64,000 nt of DNA from Priestia filamentosa (lineage in GTDB: Bacteria; Bacillota; Bacilli; Bacillales; Bacillaceae_H), in NCBI RefSeq assembly GCF_900177535.1, contig NZ_FXAJ01000002.1, positions 496,001 to 560,000 on the forward strand, written 5' to 3'. The notes beneath the pieces were generated by a model, which saw only the letters and a program-made list of their open reading frames with translations, made no database searches and was not told the DNA's origin. The first letter of the stretch is position 1; every line of letters begins with the position of its first letter. The position numbers and the translations under genes were made by a program. Shown here piece by piece: positions 37,718-47,356 of this stretch.

Positions 37718-37747
37718 GACCACGGGGGACTCCTCTGTGGTCTTTTT
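37718..37747 (+). terminator. Riboswitch expression-platform terminator
   Basis: GACCACGG and CTGTGGTC with an internal GGGGA/TCCTC pairing, followed by TTTTT, 35 bp before ktrA. With ligand bound, this hairpin would end transcription. Confidence 0.85.
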
Positions 37748-37781
37748 GTCATTAATGGAAACGGGATAAGGAAGGATTATA

Positions 37782-38438
37782 ATGAAGAAATTATTTGCCG
37801 TATTTGGTTTAGGACGTTTTGGTTCAACTCTCGTTAAAGAGTTTTATGATATGGGTATTGAAGTATTAGCTGTAGATACAGACGAGGCAAGAGTTAGTGA
37901 ATATATTAATTATGCCACGCACGCCGTTTATGTCAGTTCAATTGACGAAACGGTTTTACGTAACTTGGGCGTTGGCAATGTCGACCATGCTTTCGTTTCT
38001 TTCGGAAATGACATGCAAACCAGTATATTAACTTCATTACTCTTAAAAGAAATGGGAGTTCGTAAAGTGTGGGCAAAAGCGCAAAACGAATATCACTCAA
38101 AAGTGCTTGAAAAAATCGGAGTAGATCGAGTTATCCATCCCGAACGTGATGTAGCCAAAAGGATTGCTCACCATATTACTTCCGATAAAATGATTGATTT
38201 TATTGAGTTATCCAAAGAATACAGCATTGTAGAGATTGTGGCAACAAACAAGGTGGATCATTATAGCTTGGAAGAACTCAACGTACGAGCCGAATATGGA
38301 TGTAATATTGTAGGGATTCAACGTCATGGAAGGTTTGTGGTTGCTCCTGCTGCAGAGGAAATCATTTATAAAGATGATGTTTTAATTGTGATGGGACATA
38401 ATCAAGACATCATACGCTTTGAAAAAGAAGGTGTGTAA
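37782..38438 (+). CDS. ktrA: Potassium uptake regulatory subunit KtrA
   Basis: A 218-residue RCK protein: N-terminal Rossmann fold with GLGRFG (9-14) and acidic VDTDEA for nucleotide binding, then an RCK_C domain from about residue 135 that binds c-di-AMP in relatives. It forms a cytoplasmic octameric ring gating KtrB. Controlled by the riboswitch upstream. ktrB follows 158 bp later, with only a short non-coding stretch between. Confidence 0.93.
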   Translation: MKKLFAVFGLGRFGSTLVKEFYDMGIEVLAVDTDEARVSEYINYATHAVYVSSIDETVLRNLGVGNVDHAFVSFGNDMQTSILTSLLLKEMGVRKVWAKAQNEYHSKVLEKIGVDRVIHPERDVAKRIAHHITSDKMIDFIELSKEYSIVEIVATNKVDHYSLEELNVRAEYGCNIVGIQRHGRFVVAPAAEEIIYKDDVLIVMGHNQDIIRFEKEGV

Positions 38439-38596
38439 AATGGATGAATGTAGCAGCCATTAAAATCCTTCTCAGTTCTTTGTACTAATGCTTGCGTTTT
38501 TCATTATATGAGGAGCAATATTGTTAAAGCTTCCCCTTGTCATAATGGAATCTTTCAGTTAAACCTTTACTCAAAACACGTTGAAAGGAATTTAAT

Positions 38597-39952
38597 ATGT
38601 TACTTTATAAGTCACGTAAAAGACATAAAATAAAGAAATTGGAACCTGCATCTATTCTATTTTCGGGATTTTTAGGCTTGATATTGCTAGGAACAGGATT
38701 ATTAATGATACCTGCTGCTACAAGTGATAGACATCACTTGAGCTTTATTGATGCTCTTTTTGAAGCTACTTCTGCCGTGTGTGTAACGGGATTAGCTGTT
38801 GTTGATACAGGAACTACCTTTACTTTATTTGGACAAATCATTCTACTTGTACTCATTCAAGTAGGTGGCTGGGGCTTCATGACCATTGGTATCCTTATGT
38901 TTATCATATTAGGTAAGAAAATTGGATTACAACAAAGGTTGATCCTTAAAGAATCTTTAAATGCATTTTCTCTACAAGGCGTTATTGCATTAGTCCGGCG
39001 TGTTGTGTTTATTACCTTAGCTGTAGAAGCTATTGGAGCCCTTATCCTAGCTATTCGTTGGGCACAAGAGATGAGTTGGGGAAAGGCTATTTATTATGGG
39101 ATATTCCATTCTATATCTGCATTTAACAACGCAGGATTTGGCTTAGAACCTGATAATCTAAGTAAATGGGTGGGGGATCCAACCGTTAATATTATCATTA
39201 CATTCCTTTTCATAATAGGTGGAACAGGATTTTTTGTAATCGCAGATATTTTGGAGAAACGAAATTTAAGAAAGTTTTCTCTTCATACTAAAATTGTATT
39301 AGCTTCGACCCTTATCCTAAATATTGTGAGTACACTTGTTATTTTTACTTTGGAATATCATAACGCTGACACGTTAGGTAAATTAAGCATGGGAGATAAA
39401 TGGTGGGCAGCTTATTTTCAAGGAGTTGTTCCTCGTACAGCTGGTTTTAATACATTAGATATAGGAGAACTAACGTTAAGTTCAAAAGTCTATGTGATGG
39501 GTCTTATGTTTGTGGGAGCAGCTCCTGGTTCAACAGGTGGCGGAATTAAGGTTACGACCTTTGTCTTAATATTGTTGGCTTTGTGGTCAGTGCTAACAAA
39601 CAAAGAGGATATTAACATTTTTCAACGCCGAATACCAAAATCCCTTATTTATAGAGCTTTTTCTATTGCTACTTCTGCAATGATTTTTGTTTTTGTCATT
39701 TTCTTTTTACTAACTATCACAGAAAAAGGAGTAGATATGTCCACAATCTTATTTGAAACTATTTCTGCTTCTGGCACGGTTGGACTAAGTGCTAATTTCA
39801 CAGGCGACTTGAGCCCCGCAGGACGCATTCTCATTACGATTATGATGTTTATTGGAAGAGTAGGGCCTCTTACCATTGGTTTTGTGCTTGCTATTCGTTC
39901 GAATAGACAGTCAAAAATTCGTTATGCAGAAGAAAAAATTCTTCTTGGCTAA
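38597..39952 (+). CDS. ktrB: Potassium uptake channel subunit KtrB (TrkH/KtrB family)
   Basis: A 451-residue membrane protein with the four repeated M1-P-M2 units of the SKT superfamily. Selectivity-loop glycines are seen in ATSAVCVTGLAVVD, HSISAFNNAGFGL, VPRTAGFNTLD and TISASGTVGLSANF. With KtrA it takes up K+ driven by Na+ or membrane potential. Length fits KtrB/KtrD; the name KtrB follows from its position behind ktrA. AAAGGAATTT precedes ATG. Confidence 0.92.
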   Translation: MLLYKSRKRHKIKKLEPASILFSGFLGLILLGTGLLMIPAATSDRHHLSFIDALFEATSAVCVTGLAVVDTGTTFTLFGQIILLVLIQVGGWGFMTIGILMFIILGKKIGLQQRLILKESLNAFSLQGVIALVRRVVFITLAVEAIGALILAIRWAQEMSWGKAIYYGIFHSISAFNNAGFGLEPDNLSKWVGDPTVNIIITFLFIIGGTGFFVIADILEKRNLRKFSLHTKIVLASTLILNIVSTLVIFTLEYHNADTLGKLSMGDKWWAAYFQGVVPRTAGFNTLDIGELTLSSKVYVMGLMFVGAAPGSTGGGIKVTTFVLILLALWSVLTNKEDINIFQRRIPKSLIYRAFSIATSAMIFVFVIFFLLTITEKGVDMSTILFETISASGTVGLSANFTGDLSPAGRILITIMMFIGRVGPLTIGFVLAIRSNRQSKIRYAEEKILLG

Positions 39953-40011
39953 AAAAATAACTTTTATCTTTCGAAAAAACTAAATAAGATGCTATTAAAG
40001 AATCATCTTAT

Positions 40012-40474
40012 ATGGTTTTAGGCGCTTGTTCTAATAATGCAAATCCATTAAATAGTACCTCAGATTCTCAAAAAGAAGAGGAACATACTAGTCATACTTC
40101 CTCAAAATTAGGTGACATCAGAGAAGAAACAGTGTCTAGAGATGTATTGCTGAATTCTTGAAGGATAAGCCTGAAGATATGCAGATGATTTATGCAGATG
40201 TGGCCAAAAATAAGGAATTACTCGAAAATATCCCTTGCTATTGTGGCTGTGGGGAATCTGTTGACCATAGAAATAATTACGATTGTTTTATTTAACAAAA
40301 TAACAAAGATGACTCAATTGTCTGGGATGACCATGGAACCAAATGTAATGTTTGTTTAGAACTCGCAGCTCAATCGATTCGAAAATACAAGGAAGGCAAG
40401 TCAGTAAAAAAATTCGAAAGATGGTTGATGAAAAGTACAAGGAGGGATACGCTAAACCTACTCCAGCTGTATAA
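40012..40474 (+). pseudogene. Broken PCYCGC-motif lipoprotein gene
   Basis: A lipobox-like VLGACSNN begins the first readable piece. After an early stop near 40155 the frame shifts, and FLKDKPEDMQMIYADVAKN, ENIPCYCGCGESVDHRNNY and then an in-frame TAA follow. A third frame shift comes near 40410 before KMVDEKYKEGYAKPTPAV and the stop. The Cys motif is that of PCYCGC lipoproteins of spore formers. Two frameshifts, an internal stop and a damaged signal peptide show decay. Confidence 0.75.
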
Positions 40475-40612
40475 GATTAATAGTATGAATATTCCTTGGC
40501 TTATAATAAATTAATAATAAAGAATTTGAATGATAAAAAGTAATAAAGAAGTTTTGTTCTACTTTATGGGTCATATTTTCTTAGCTAACACAACACAGAT
40601 TCTAGAAACTAC

Positions 40613-40657
40613 AAAGGAAGAGAGTGAAGGTTTTATAAGTCTTCGCTCTCTTCCTTT
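40613..40657 (-). terminator. Terminator downstream of ynfA
   Basis: AAAGGAAGAGAGTGAAG pairs with CTTCGCTCTCTTCCTTT (one G-U), just after the minus-strand ynfA stop; T-rich toward the minus-strand 3' end. Confidence 0.75.
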
Positions 40658-40663
40658 CATCCC

Positions 40664-40990
40664 TTAATTTCTTGGCCATAATATAATAAAAACACCAATT
40701 AAGCATACAAGACCACCGATCCAATCATATGTATCTGGAATTTTTTTATCTACTAACCAGCCCCAAAATAAACTCATAATAATAAAGACGCCTCCATAGG
40801 CTGCATAAACCCGACCAAAATCAGGGAATGCTTGCCATGTAGCAATAATCCCATAGAGAACAAGAGCTATTCCACCGAATAACCCTAACCAACCAGATGC
40901 TTCTTCTCGTAACCATTTCCAAATAAGGTAGCCTCCACCGATCTCTGCTATTCCGGCTAATAAAAATATAAAAATTGCTTTAATCATCAT
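40664..40990 (-). CDS. ynfA: UPF0060 (YnfA) family membrane protein
   Basis: A 108-residue four-TM protein with [39 protein letters not shown] and [12 protein letters not shown], the UPF0060 signatures. YnfA proteins are SMR-like small membrane proteins, sometimes tied to drug efflux. AAGGAG precedes the ATG pair. Confidence 0.9.
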   Translation of the reverse strand: MMIKAIFIFLLAGIAEIGGGYLIWKWLREEASGWLGLFGGIALVLYGIIATWQAFPDFGRVYAAYGGVFIIMSLFWGWLVDKKIPDTYDWIGGLVCLIGVFIILWPRN

Positions 40991-41069
40991 AAATACTCCT
41001 TATGTGAACTGTCTTCTTTTATATTGTATACCATATTGATTCTTAGTTAATATAATAGACCTTATCAGA

Positions 41070-41114
41070 AGTAAAAAAGCGTAAAATCTTTAAAAGATTT
41101 TACGCTTTTTTACT
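41070..41114. repeat. Perfect 21-bp hairpin inside a repeated element
   Basis: Arms 41070-41090 and 41094-41114 pair completely over a 3-nt loop. The left arm and the flank from TAGTTAATATAATAGAC (41044) match the sequence at 48493 closely, so this belongs to the repeat family of this region. It could also act as the terminator for a minus- or plus-strand transcript. Confidence 0.7.
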
Positions 41115-41554
41115 TTAAGGTTCAGATGATAATGAATATTAAAAACTGCACCATTTTATAAGGCCTGTTAGAGAACATTATGGATTGAATGAGGATTATA
41201 CGTAAAGGATAAAGTAGAAATATTAAAAGGTGCGTACATAATGATATAATAAAAAACTAATACTATGGCATTTACTGTTTTAGTCGAAAGGTTGTGAGGG
41301 GATATAAAGAGGTTATTCAAACCAATGCTAAGTACCATGAATTAAATGCACAGAAAAATCATATAAAAGTATACTGAGTTGTTGGATAAACCTGATAAAG
41401 AATAAAAAAGATGAAGAAGGCATCTATATATTAAGGATTCCTTGACAAATTATTGTTTAGAACCTAAACACTTTTATATTAGTAGTAAACCACATAAAAT
41501 TATAACTATTCATCTTTTTAGGTTAATTCAGTTAAGAAAGAGGTTATAGACAAG
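41115..41554. other. Gene-free stretch before an acetyltransferase gene
   Basis: Only short coding-like scraps are visible, for example about 20 codons reading HHFIRPVREHYGLNEDYT before a stop near 41203. AT-rich; no gene supported. Confidence 0.5.
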
Positions 41555-42052
41555 ATGATTTCTTTAAGAAATGTTCAACCCACAGATTTAGAACAGCTGT
41601 TAGTAATTGAGAATGAGGGTTTTTCGATAGAAGAAGCCGCAACAAAAGAGGCCATGGTGGAGAGAATTCAGTTGATATCGGATACCTTTATTGTGGCAGA
41701 AAGAGAAGGGAAAATACTTGGTTATATTAATGGGCCAATTATTAATCAACCTTATATAACCGATGATCTTTTTGAGGAAACCAAAGAGAATCCGAAAAGA
41801 GGAGGATATCAGAGCATTTTAGGGTTAGCAGTGTCTAAACAGGCTAGAAATCAAGGAATTGCAAGAATTTTAATTAAGAAAATGGAAGATATTATAAAAG
41901 AAAATAAAAGAGAAGGAATCACGTTAACATGTAAACAGGAATTAGTTCCGTTTTATGAGAAATGCGGATTTGTTAACCATGGCGTTTCTGAATCAAATCA
42001 TGGTGGATTAACTTGGTATAACTTGATTAAGTTAAGAGAGAGTATAAGTTGA
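41555..42052 (+). CDS. GNAT-family N-acetyltransferase
   Basis: A 165-residue GNAT protein of the arylalkylamine-NAT-like type: LEQLLVIENEGFSIEEAATKE, LGLAVSKQARNQGIARILI for acetyl-CoA binding, and FYEKCGFVNHGVSESNHGG. AAGAAAGAGG stands before the ATG. Acceptor unknown. Downstream 42178-42220 is a moderate hairpin, AAACCCTTTG with CAAAGGATTT, then T run; otherwise 42053-42436 is empty. Confidence 0.85.
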   Translation: MISLRNVQPTDLEQLLVIENEGFSIEEAATKEAMVERIQLISDTFIVAEREGKILGYINGPIINQPYITDDLFEETKENPKRGGYQSILGLAVSKQARNQGIARILIKKMEDIIKENKREGITLTCKQELVPFYEKCGFVNHGVSESNHGGLTWYNLIKLRESIS

Positions 42053-42177
42053 TTTTTTTATCGTGTAATACATAAGAATCAAACAAATCTACTAGTAACC
42101 TAGAGCAATAGAATAAATAGAGTTTGTGGAAGAACTATCTCTTGCTTTCCTATAAGGAATGTATTTCTCTCTATGTA

Positions 42178-42220
42178 AAAACCCTTTGTTAACGTGTGGA
42201 GCAAAGGATTTCTTTTTATT
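42178..42220 (+). terminator. Probable terminator after the acetyltransferase gene
   Basis: An imperfect AAACCCTTTG/CAAAGGATTT stem followed by CTTTTTATT, 126 bp after the stop codon. Confidence 0.5.
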
Positions 42221-42436
42221 ACATGAAATTCAACATTAGTTAATTACCATAGGGTTGATTATAAGCAGTAAAAGTAAAGGTCACTGTATCAAGTATTCTA
42301 AAGCATAACTTTGTTCTAAATTCCGTTCCCAAAAACAAGATAGAAACTCTAAAATCACTGAAAATGTTGCCATCTCACTCTTTTGAAATTTTTAACATCT
42401 AATCGTACGCGGATTCAACTATGTTTTCACTAAACT

Positions 42437-42718
42437 CTATAGTAATAAAACAAGACAGAGAATAAAGGTACCAAGAGCAATCAATATTGAAGCGATGATT
42501 GAACTAATTAAATATAAGCTTTCAATATTTATGCCATCTAAGGTATTTTCCTCTATCTTTTTATAATTACTTTCCTCAGGATTAGAATTCTGTGCTGATT
42601 CAGACTCTAATATAAGTTCCGTTTTTAATTTTTGTATTTTTTTGCAAGCAAATTTAGGTAGTATCATAATGACTAGGGCTATGATCCAAATTAAAAGCGG
42701 TATTATTAACCAATTCAT
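42437..42718 (-). CDS. Hypothetical two-TM protein (93 residues)
   Basis: Starts MNWLIIPLLIWIIALVIMIL, one membrane helix, a charged middle of about 40 residues, then a second helix at the C-terminus. ATG 42718 follows AAGGTG. No family recognised. Confidence 0.6.
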   Translation of the reverse strand: MNWLIIPLLIWIIALVIMILPKFACKKIQKLKTELILESESAQNSNPEESNYKKIEENTLDGINIESLYLISSIIASILIALGTFILCLVLLL

Positions 42719-43385
42719 TTTTTCACCTTGTTTCAAGTATAGTTAAAAAGAGTTTGATTTTTATTTTTCTCTGATATATTTTAAGAAGGGTACTTAAGTA
42801 GTTCTAATCAAAACATAAGTAATTATAGCTAAAACCACTAAAAATTTTGTACATGAAACTTTCTCCTTATACAAAGTTTGCCTTAAGATAGTTTATTCAC
42901 TTTTACATTCATCTATACTTTGAAGACTCAAAAGGATCGAATGAATCCTCTATAGAAATTGAGTTTACACAAAATATGTCCATAAAAGTATATATTTTAA
43001 TTAAGTACCTTCCTTCTTTAAGGCTCATTCTTTCTTCAAATACGTGTTTCTGAAGTTTATCCGTTACATCACCCTAAATTATATGCTTGATTAAATAACT
43101 TTTATATCAGAACTAAAAATATCATAGATTTATGTTTTAACTTTAAAGAACGTGGTATATATACTGTACAGCTCCACTATAAAAGTGATTGCTGTGAAAG
43201 GTTAAATACTTATCTTATGAAGGGACTGATTAGTTTTGAAAGACTTAACAGCAACTTCAAGAAATGTATTACCTCAAATTGAAAGTAGATATTCTTATTA
43301 TTCACAAGGCACTTTGGGCATGAACCGATATACGTAGTGAAAGGGCCTCACAAGGGCAAATAACTTTAATTTATTAGAAGTATAT
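42719..43385. other. Gene-free stretch with a truncated frame
   Basis: No intact gene. At 43236-43337 about 33 codons, LKDLTATSRNVLPQIESRYS then GTLGMNRYT, end at a TAG and look like the start of a lost gene. A minus-orientation copy of the repeat end (TGTCCATAAAAGTATA) lies near 42976-42991. Confidence 0.4.
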
Positions 43386-43429
43386 GAAAGAAAAAGGCAG
43401 CATCTAATTGGATGCTGCCTTTTTCTTTC
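43386..43429 (+). terminator. Strong terminator hairpin
   Basis: Perfect 19-bp stem (43386-43404 with 43411-43429) with 6-nt loop. It closes the broken frame upstream rather than any gene still present. Confidence 0.8.
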
Positions 43430-43596
43430 GCTTTTCCTATATTTATACTTTGGTCTAAATATTTTACGTGCCTATTTGTACATATTTGTGAAAATGTTGT
43501 TATTTATTTTTATTCAACTATAATGAAAGTCAGTTAAATGTTTTTAATATGGGCATTAAAACTGCCCTAAGAAGGGTTCAAAAGAGGAGGAAGCTA

Positions 43597-44556
43597 ATGA
43601 ATACAATTCAACCTAATATTCTTATATTTAGTCCTAATGAAGCAGAGGTAAAAGCTTATACTGAATATATTTGTAATCAAGGTTTTACATCCGTCAAAGC
43701 AGCAACAAGTTTAGAGCAAGCAGAAAGATATTTACCAGGTACTGAAGTTATTTTAGGATGGAAATTTCCCACCCAATTATTGAATAAACAAATGGGCTCA
43801 TCTGTCCGTTGGTTCCAATCAATGGGAGCTGGAATTAATGACCTTATTGCAGATAAATCAATACCTCAGAATATTAAAATAACCAGAATTGTCGACCAGT
43901 TTGGTACTTATATATCTGAATATGTATTTAATTTTCTCTTAGATATAGTTAAAGATGGTCCACGTATGAGAAAAGCACAGCTAGAAAATCGATGGGATCC
44001 ATTTATTTCTGATTCTCTAAAGGGGAAAACGATTGGAATAGCTGGTCTTGGATCAATTGGGACTGAAATTGTTCGTAAAGCCCGAGCGTTTGATATGAAT
44101 GTAAATGGATTAAGCTTTAGTGGAAAACAATCTTCATTAGTAGACCTTCATTTTAATCGGAATCAATGGTACGATTTTGTAAAAGATCTTGATTATTTAG
44201 TGTTAACACTTCCTTTGACAGACGACACGTATCATATTGTGAACTACGAACTTCTTCTAGCCTTGAAACCAAATTCTTGTGTTATTAACGTTGGACGTGG
44301 CTCCTTAATCGATGAAGATAGTTTAATATCTGTCATGCAATCCGGACATCTCCAGGCAGCTGTTTTAGATGTATTCGAGGTAGAACCGTTACCAAAAAAT
44401 CATGCATTCTGGTCCATGCCTAATGTGTATATCACTTCACATTTATCGGGACCAAGTACTGTACAGGATGTAAGTAACTTTTTTTTGAAGAATATTAAAC
44501 GATATATAAATGGACAACCCTTAGACGGCTTCGTTGATAGAAAGCGTGGTTACTAG
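43597..44556 (+). CDS. D-isomer 2-hydroxyacid dehydrogenase-like protein
   Basis: A 319-residue protein with the NAD motif GIAGLGSIGTEI, INVGRGSLID holding the catalytic Arg, DVFEVEPLP with the Glu and TSHLSGP with the His. ATG 43597 follows AGAGGAGG. It resembles GhrA-type glyoxylate/hydroxypyruvate reductases, about the same length. Stands alone; substrate unknown. It is only distantly similar to the operon enzyme at 6338. Confidence 0.82.
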   Translation: MNTIQPNILIFSPNEAEVKAYTEYICNQGFTSVKAATSLEQAERYLPGTEVILGWKFPTQLLNKQMGSSVRWFQSMGAGINDLIADKSIPQNIKITRIVDQFGTYISEYVFNFLLDIVKDGPRMRKAQLENRWDPFISDSLKGKTIGIAGLGSIGTEIVRKARAFDMNVNGLSFSGKQSSLVDLHFNRNQWYDFVKDLDYLVLTLPLTDDTYHIVNYELLLALKPNSCVINVGRGSLIDEDSLISVMQSGHLQAAVLDVFEVEPLPKNHAFWSMPNVYITSHLSGPSTVQDVSNFFLKNIKRYINGQPLDGFVDRKRGY

Positions 44557-45002
44557 AATAGGAAAAGACAAGGGGAATAATCAGTATAAACGGAATGTAA
44601 CTGTATCGTACTATTGATTAAGAGGGGCATATGAGTAATTTTTAATTAAGTAAAAAATGATTTAATCCTATATATTTTATCTAAACATTTACTTTCACTG
44701 ATGTCCCTGCTTTTAGTACTCTTAAGAATTTTGAGAACTTATATTTTCCTTATTTTTAGTTAACATAACACAGATTATCATTACAAACAAAAAAAGCTAT
44801 CCTAATGATATTATCCCCTAGAGTTTAGGGGGGGACATAAGAGGAGTCAACATATAGTTTGGTTCAATCATTTTCTTTGTCAATTCCTCATTACTCCATA
44901 ATAATTTATTGATGGTTAATAGGTTTCAGGAAATAAAAAAGCGATAAATCAAAGGGGAATTTCATTAGGAATTTGTAGAAGTCTACTTGGAAATATGGAA
45001 TT
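44557..45002. other. Gene-free stretch with a TAGTTAACATAA copy
   Basis: No gene is visible. A TAGTTAACATAACACAGATT copy of the regional repeat starts at 44757, and a CCCCTA/TAGGGG hairpin lies near 44815-44832. Confidence 0.45.
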
Positions 45003-45037
45003 AAAGCAGCCTACTTTATAGAACAGTAGGCTGCTTT
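45003..45037. terminator. Terminator at the end of the lysR gene
   Basis: AAAGCAGCCTACT (45003-45015) pairs fully with AGTAGGCTGCTTT (45025-45037), with A- and T-rich flanks on both sides. Confidence 0.75.
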
Positions 45038-45087
45038 TCTACTGTTGTTCGGTTTTTAGTTAACATACCAAACATTCCAGCCAGTTT

Positions 45088-45984
45088 TTAACTTCTCTTT
45101 TCGTCACAAGTTATAGATGACTTCTCTTCTTGAAATAGCTCTATGAATTTAAGAAGAGGGGTGGAGAAGGTATTATCAGCACGATGAATAAAAAATGTAT
45201 CAACTAAAGTGAATTCTTCAAGGAGAGAATAATGGGTAATCTCTTCTAGATGACTATATTTTTGAACAATAGACAGAGGGAGTAAACTAACCCCTAGACC
45301 AGCTGCTACGCAACCCATAAGTGCATCTAAGGAACCGAACTCCATAACTTTGGAGGGTCTAATTCCTTCTTTATGTAACCAACTCTCAAGTTTTTGGCGG
45401 TAAGAACAACCTTTATGTAACACTAACAATGTTAAGTTACCAATGTTCTCTAACTCTAAAGGATAAGAAGATAACAAACTGCTAACTAATACTAATTTTT
45501 CTCTGAAAATTTTTTTTGCCACGAGATTAGGATGCTGTACAGGGCCAGAAACGAATGCACCATCTAATTTATAATTTAATACTTCTTCAATATGCTGAGC
45601 AGTAGGCCCAGTCTTTAAAGTTAGATCAACTTTTGGACAGGTAGAATGATATCTTAAGATAAACATAGGCAAATGAACAGCAGCTGTTGACTCCATTGAG
45701 CCAATAGATAACGGACCTTGAGGCTCTTCTTCATCCCGCATGACTTGTCTAGTTTCTTCAAAGAGACGAAAAATTTTATCAGTGTAGGTTAATAATAAAT
45801 CTCCCTTTGTTGTTAATGTAATCCCCTTATTATGTCGATAAAATAAAACTGTCTGTAGGCTACTTTCTAATTGCTGCATTCGAGTTGTTATATTGGACTG
45901 TGCATAGTTTAATTCTTTTGCAGCCTTCGTTATACTTCCATGCTCAGCAACTACCTTAAAAATATGTAATGATTGAATATCCAT
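45088..45984 (-). CDS. LysR-family transcriptional regulator
   Basis: A 298-residue LysR protein. The N-terminal helix-turn-helix is LHIFKVVAEHGSITKAAKELNYAQSNITTRM-type and the effector domain has SIGSMESTAAVHLPMF and GLGVSLLPLSIV. Start ATG 45984 (MDIQSLHIF) fits the family; the 16-residue extension is unlikely. It is divergent from the MFS gene and probably controls it and the following flavoprotein gene. Confidence 0.9.
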   Translation of the reverse strand: MDIQSLHIFKVVAEHGSITKAAKELNYAQSNITTRMQQLESSLQTVLFYRHNKGITLTTKGDLLLTYTDKIFRLFEETRQVMRDEEEPQGPLSIGSMESTAAVHLPMFILRYHSTCPKVDLTLKTGPTAQHIEEVLNYKLDGAFVSGPVQHPNLVAKKIFREKLVLVSSLLSSYPLELENIGNLTLLVLHKGCSYRQKLESWLHKEGIRPSKVMEFGSLDALMGCVAAGLGVSLLPLSIVQKYSHLEEITHYSLLEEFTLVDTFFIHRADNTFSTPLLKFIELFQEEKSSITCDEKRS

Positions 45985-46112
45985 GCTTCTTAACACCTTA
46001 CTTCCGCTTGCCATCTGTTTGAACGATGACAAATATCTTTTTTTTTGAATTATACCATATGGATAAAATTATATATGATAAATATGTAGCACCTTTTGTA
46101 AGGAGTGAAGAA

Positions 46113-47315
46113 ATGGATAAAAAACAGCTCTCCTTTTTGACAGGAGGTTTACTTGCCATGGCGATAGCATTAGGGATTGGAAGGTTTTCTTATACGCCTA
46201 TTTTGCCCCTTATGCAGCAGAAATTTGAGTTTTCCGAAACAATTGCTGGTTATCTGGCTTCAGCTAATTATGCTGGTTATCTAATTGGAGCAATTTTAAC
46301 TGGACTATTTTCCATGAGAGCAAGAACGGTTCCTGTTTTAAGACTAAGTTTAATTATTGGGGTAGTGACAACGCTTCTTATGAGTTTGACTACTTCTTAT
46401 ATAGGTTGGGCAATACTTAGGTTTCTATCTGGCATATGTAGTGCCCTAGTTTTTGTCTTAGCTTCAAGCATGGTTTTGGAGAAACTGAGAGGGATAGATA
46501 AGACGAATTGGTCTGGTTTTTTTTATATGGGACCTGGCTATGGAATTTTCCTAACAGGTATTTCTATCCCACTGTTCTATAATAGTTGGGGCTGGAAAGG
46601 AGCGTGGATTGGTTTATCTGGATTAAGTTTATTTTTGTTAATTTTTGTCTTTCTAACCTTTAAAGAAACTCCTGGTTTCTTACATAACAAAAAAGGCAGG
46701 ACATTTCAAAAAAGCTTAGTTCCGCCAAGAAAATGGCTACCTCTCTTGATATTGGCTAATGGTTGTGAAGGCCTAGGATATATTGTAACGGGTACATTTA
46801 TTGTCTCAATTGCTCAGAATACACCCTCTTTCCACTTTGAATCTTCTATAATTTGGACAGTTGTTGGTGTAACGGCTATTCCATCTTGCCTAATATGGTC
46901 ATCACTTGCTAGGAGATGGGGATTTGTAAAATCATTAGTCCTAGCTATGTTATTACAAGCAGTAGGAATTAGTATTCCTGTGTTTTTTTCCTCGCCGTTT
47001 AGTTTGTTTACAAGTGCAGCGATCTTTGGAGCCACTTTTATGGGAATTACGGCTCTTGGAGCTACGTTACTAGGAAAAATGGTACCAACAAATAATAGCC
47101 GAATAATGGGAGTCTTTACAGTTGCTTATGCAATTGGACAAATGATTGGTCCAACTCTTGCAGGAGCTCTTTCAGAAGCTACAAGTAATTATCGTGCTTC
47201 CTTATTGGGAGCAGCAGGAATTATCCTTATAGGGGCAATCTCCCTTATTTCAGGATTAAAATATGAAAGGAAAAAAGAATCAAAAAGCAAGTCACCTCAT
47301 TTATTTAAATCTTAA
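46113..47315 (+). CDS. YbfB/YjiJ-family MFS transporter
   Basis: A 400-residue 12-TM protein: LGIGRFSYTPILPLM in the first helix and ASANYAGYLIGAILTG after it are YbfB family marks. ATG 46113 follows AAGGAGTGAAG; the 29 extra upstream residues lack a site. Divergent from LysR and followed 41 bp later by a nitronate monooxygenase-like gene, likely one unit. Substrate unknown. Confidence 0.87.
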   Translation: MDKKQLSFLTGGLLAMAIALGIGRFSYTPILPLMQQKFEFSETIAGYLASANYAGYLIGAILTGLFSMRARTVPVLRLSLIIGVVTTLLMSLTTSYIGWAILRFLSGICSALVFVLASSMVLEKLRGIDKTNWSGFFYMGPGYGIFLTGISIPLFYNSWGWKGAWIGLSGLSLFLLIFVFLTFKETPGFLHNKKGRTFQKSLVPPRKWLPLLILANGCEGLGYIVTGTFIVSIAQNTPSFHFESSIIWTVVGVTAIPSCLIWSSLARRWGFVKSLVLAMLLQAVGISIPVFFSSPFSLFTSAAIFGATFMGITALGATLLGKMVPTNNSRIMGVFTVAYAIGQMIGPTLAGALSEATSNYRASLLGAAGIILIGAISLISGLKYERKKESKSKSPHLFKS

Positions 47316-47356
47316 TGCAAACATTGTAACTTAATTCATAATCTGGAGGGGAAAAG

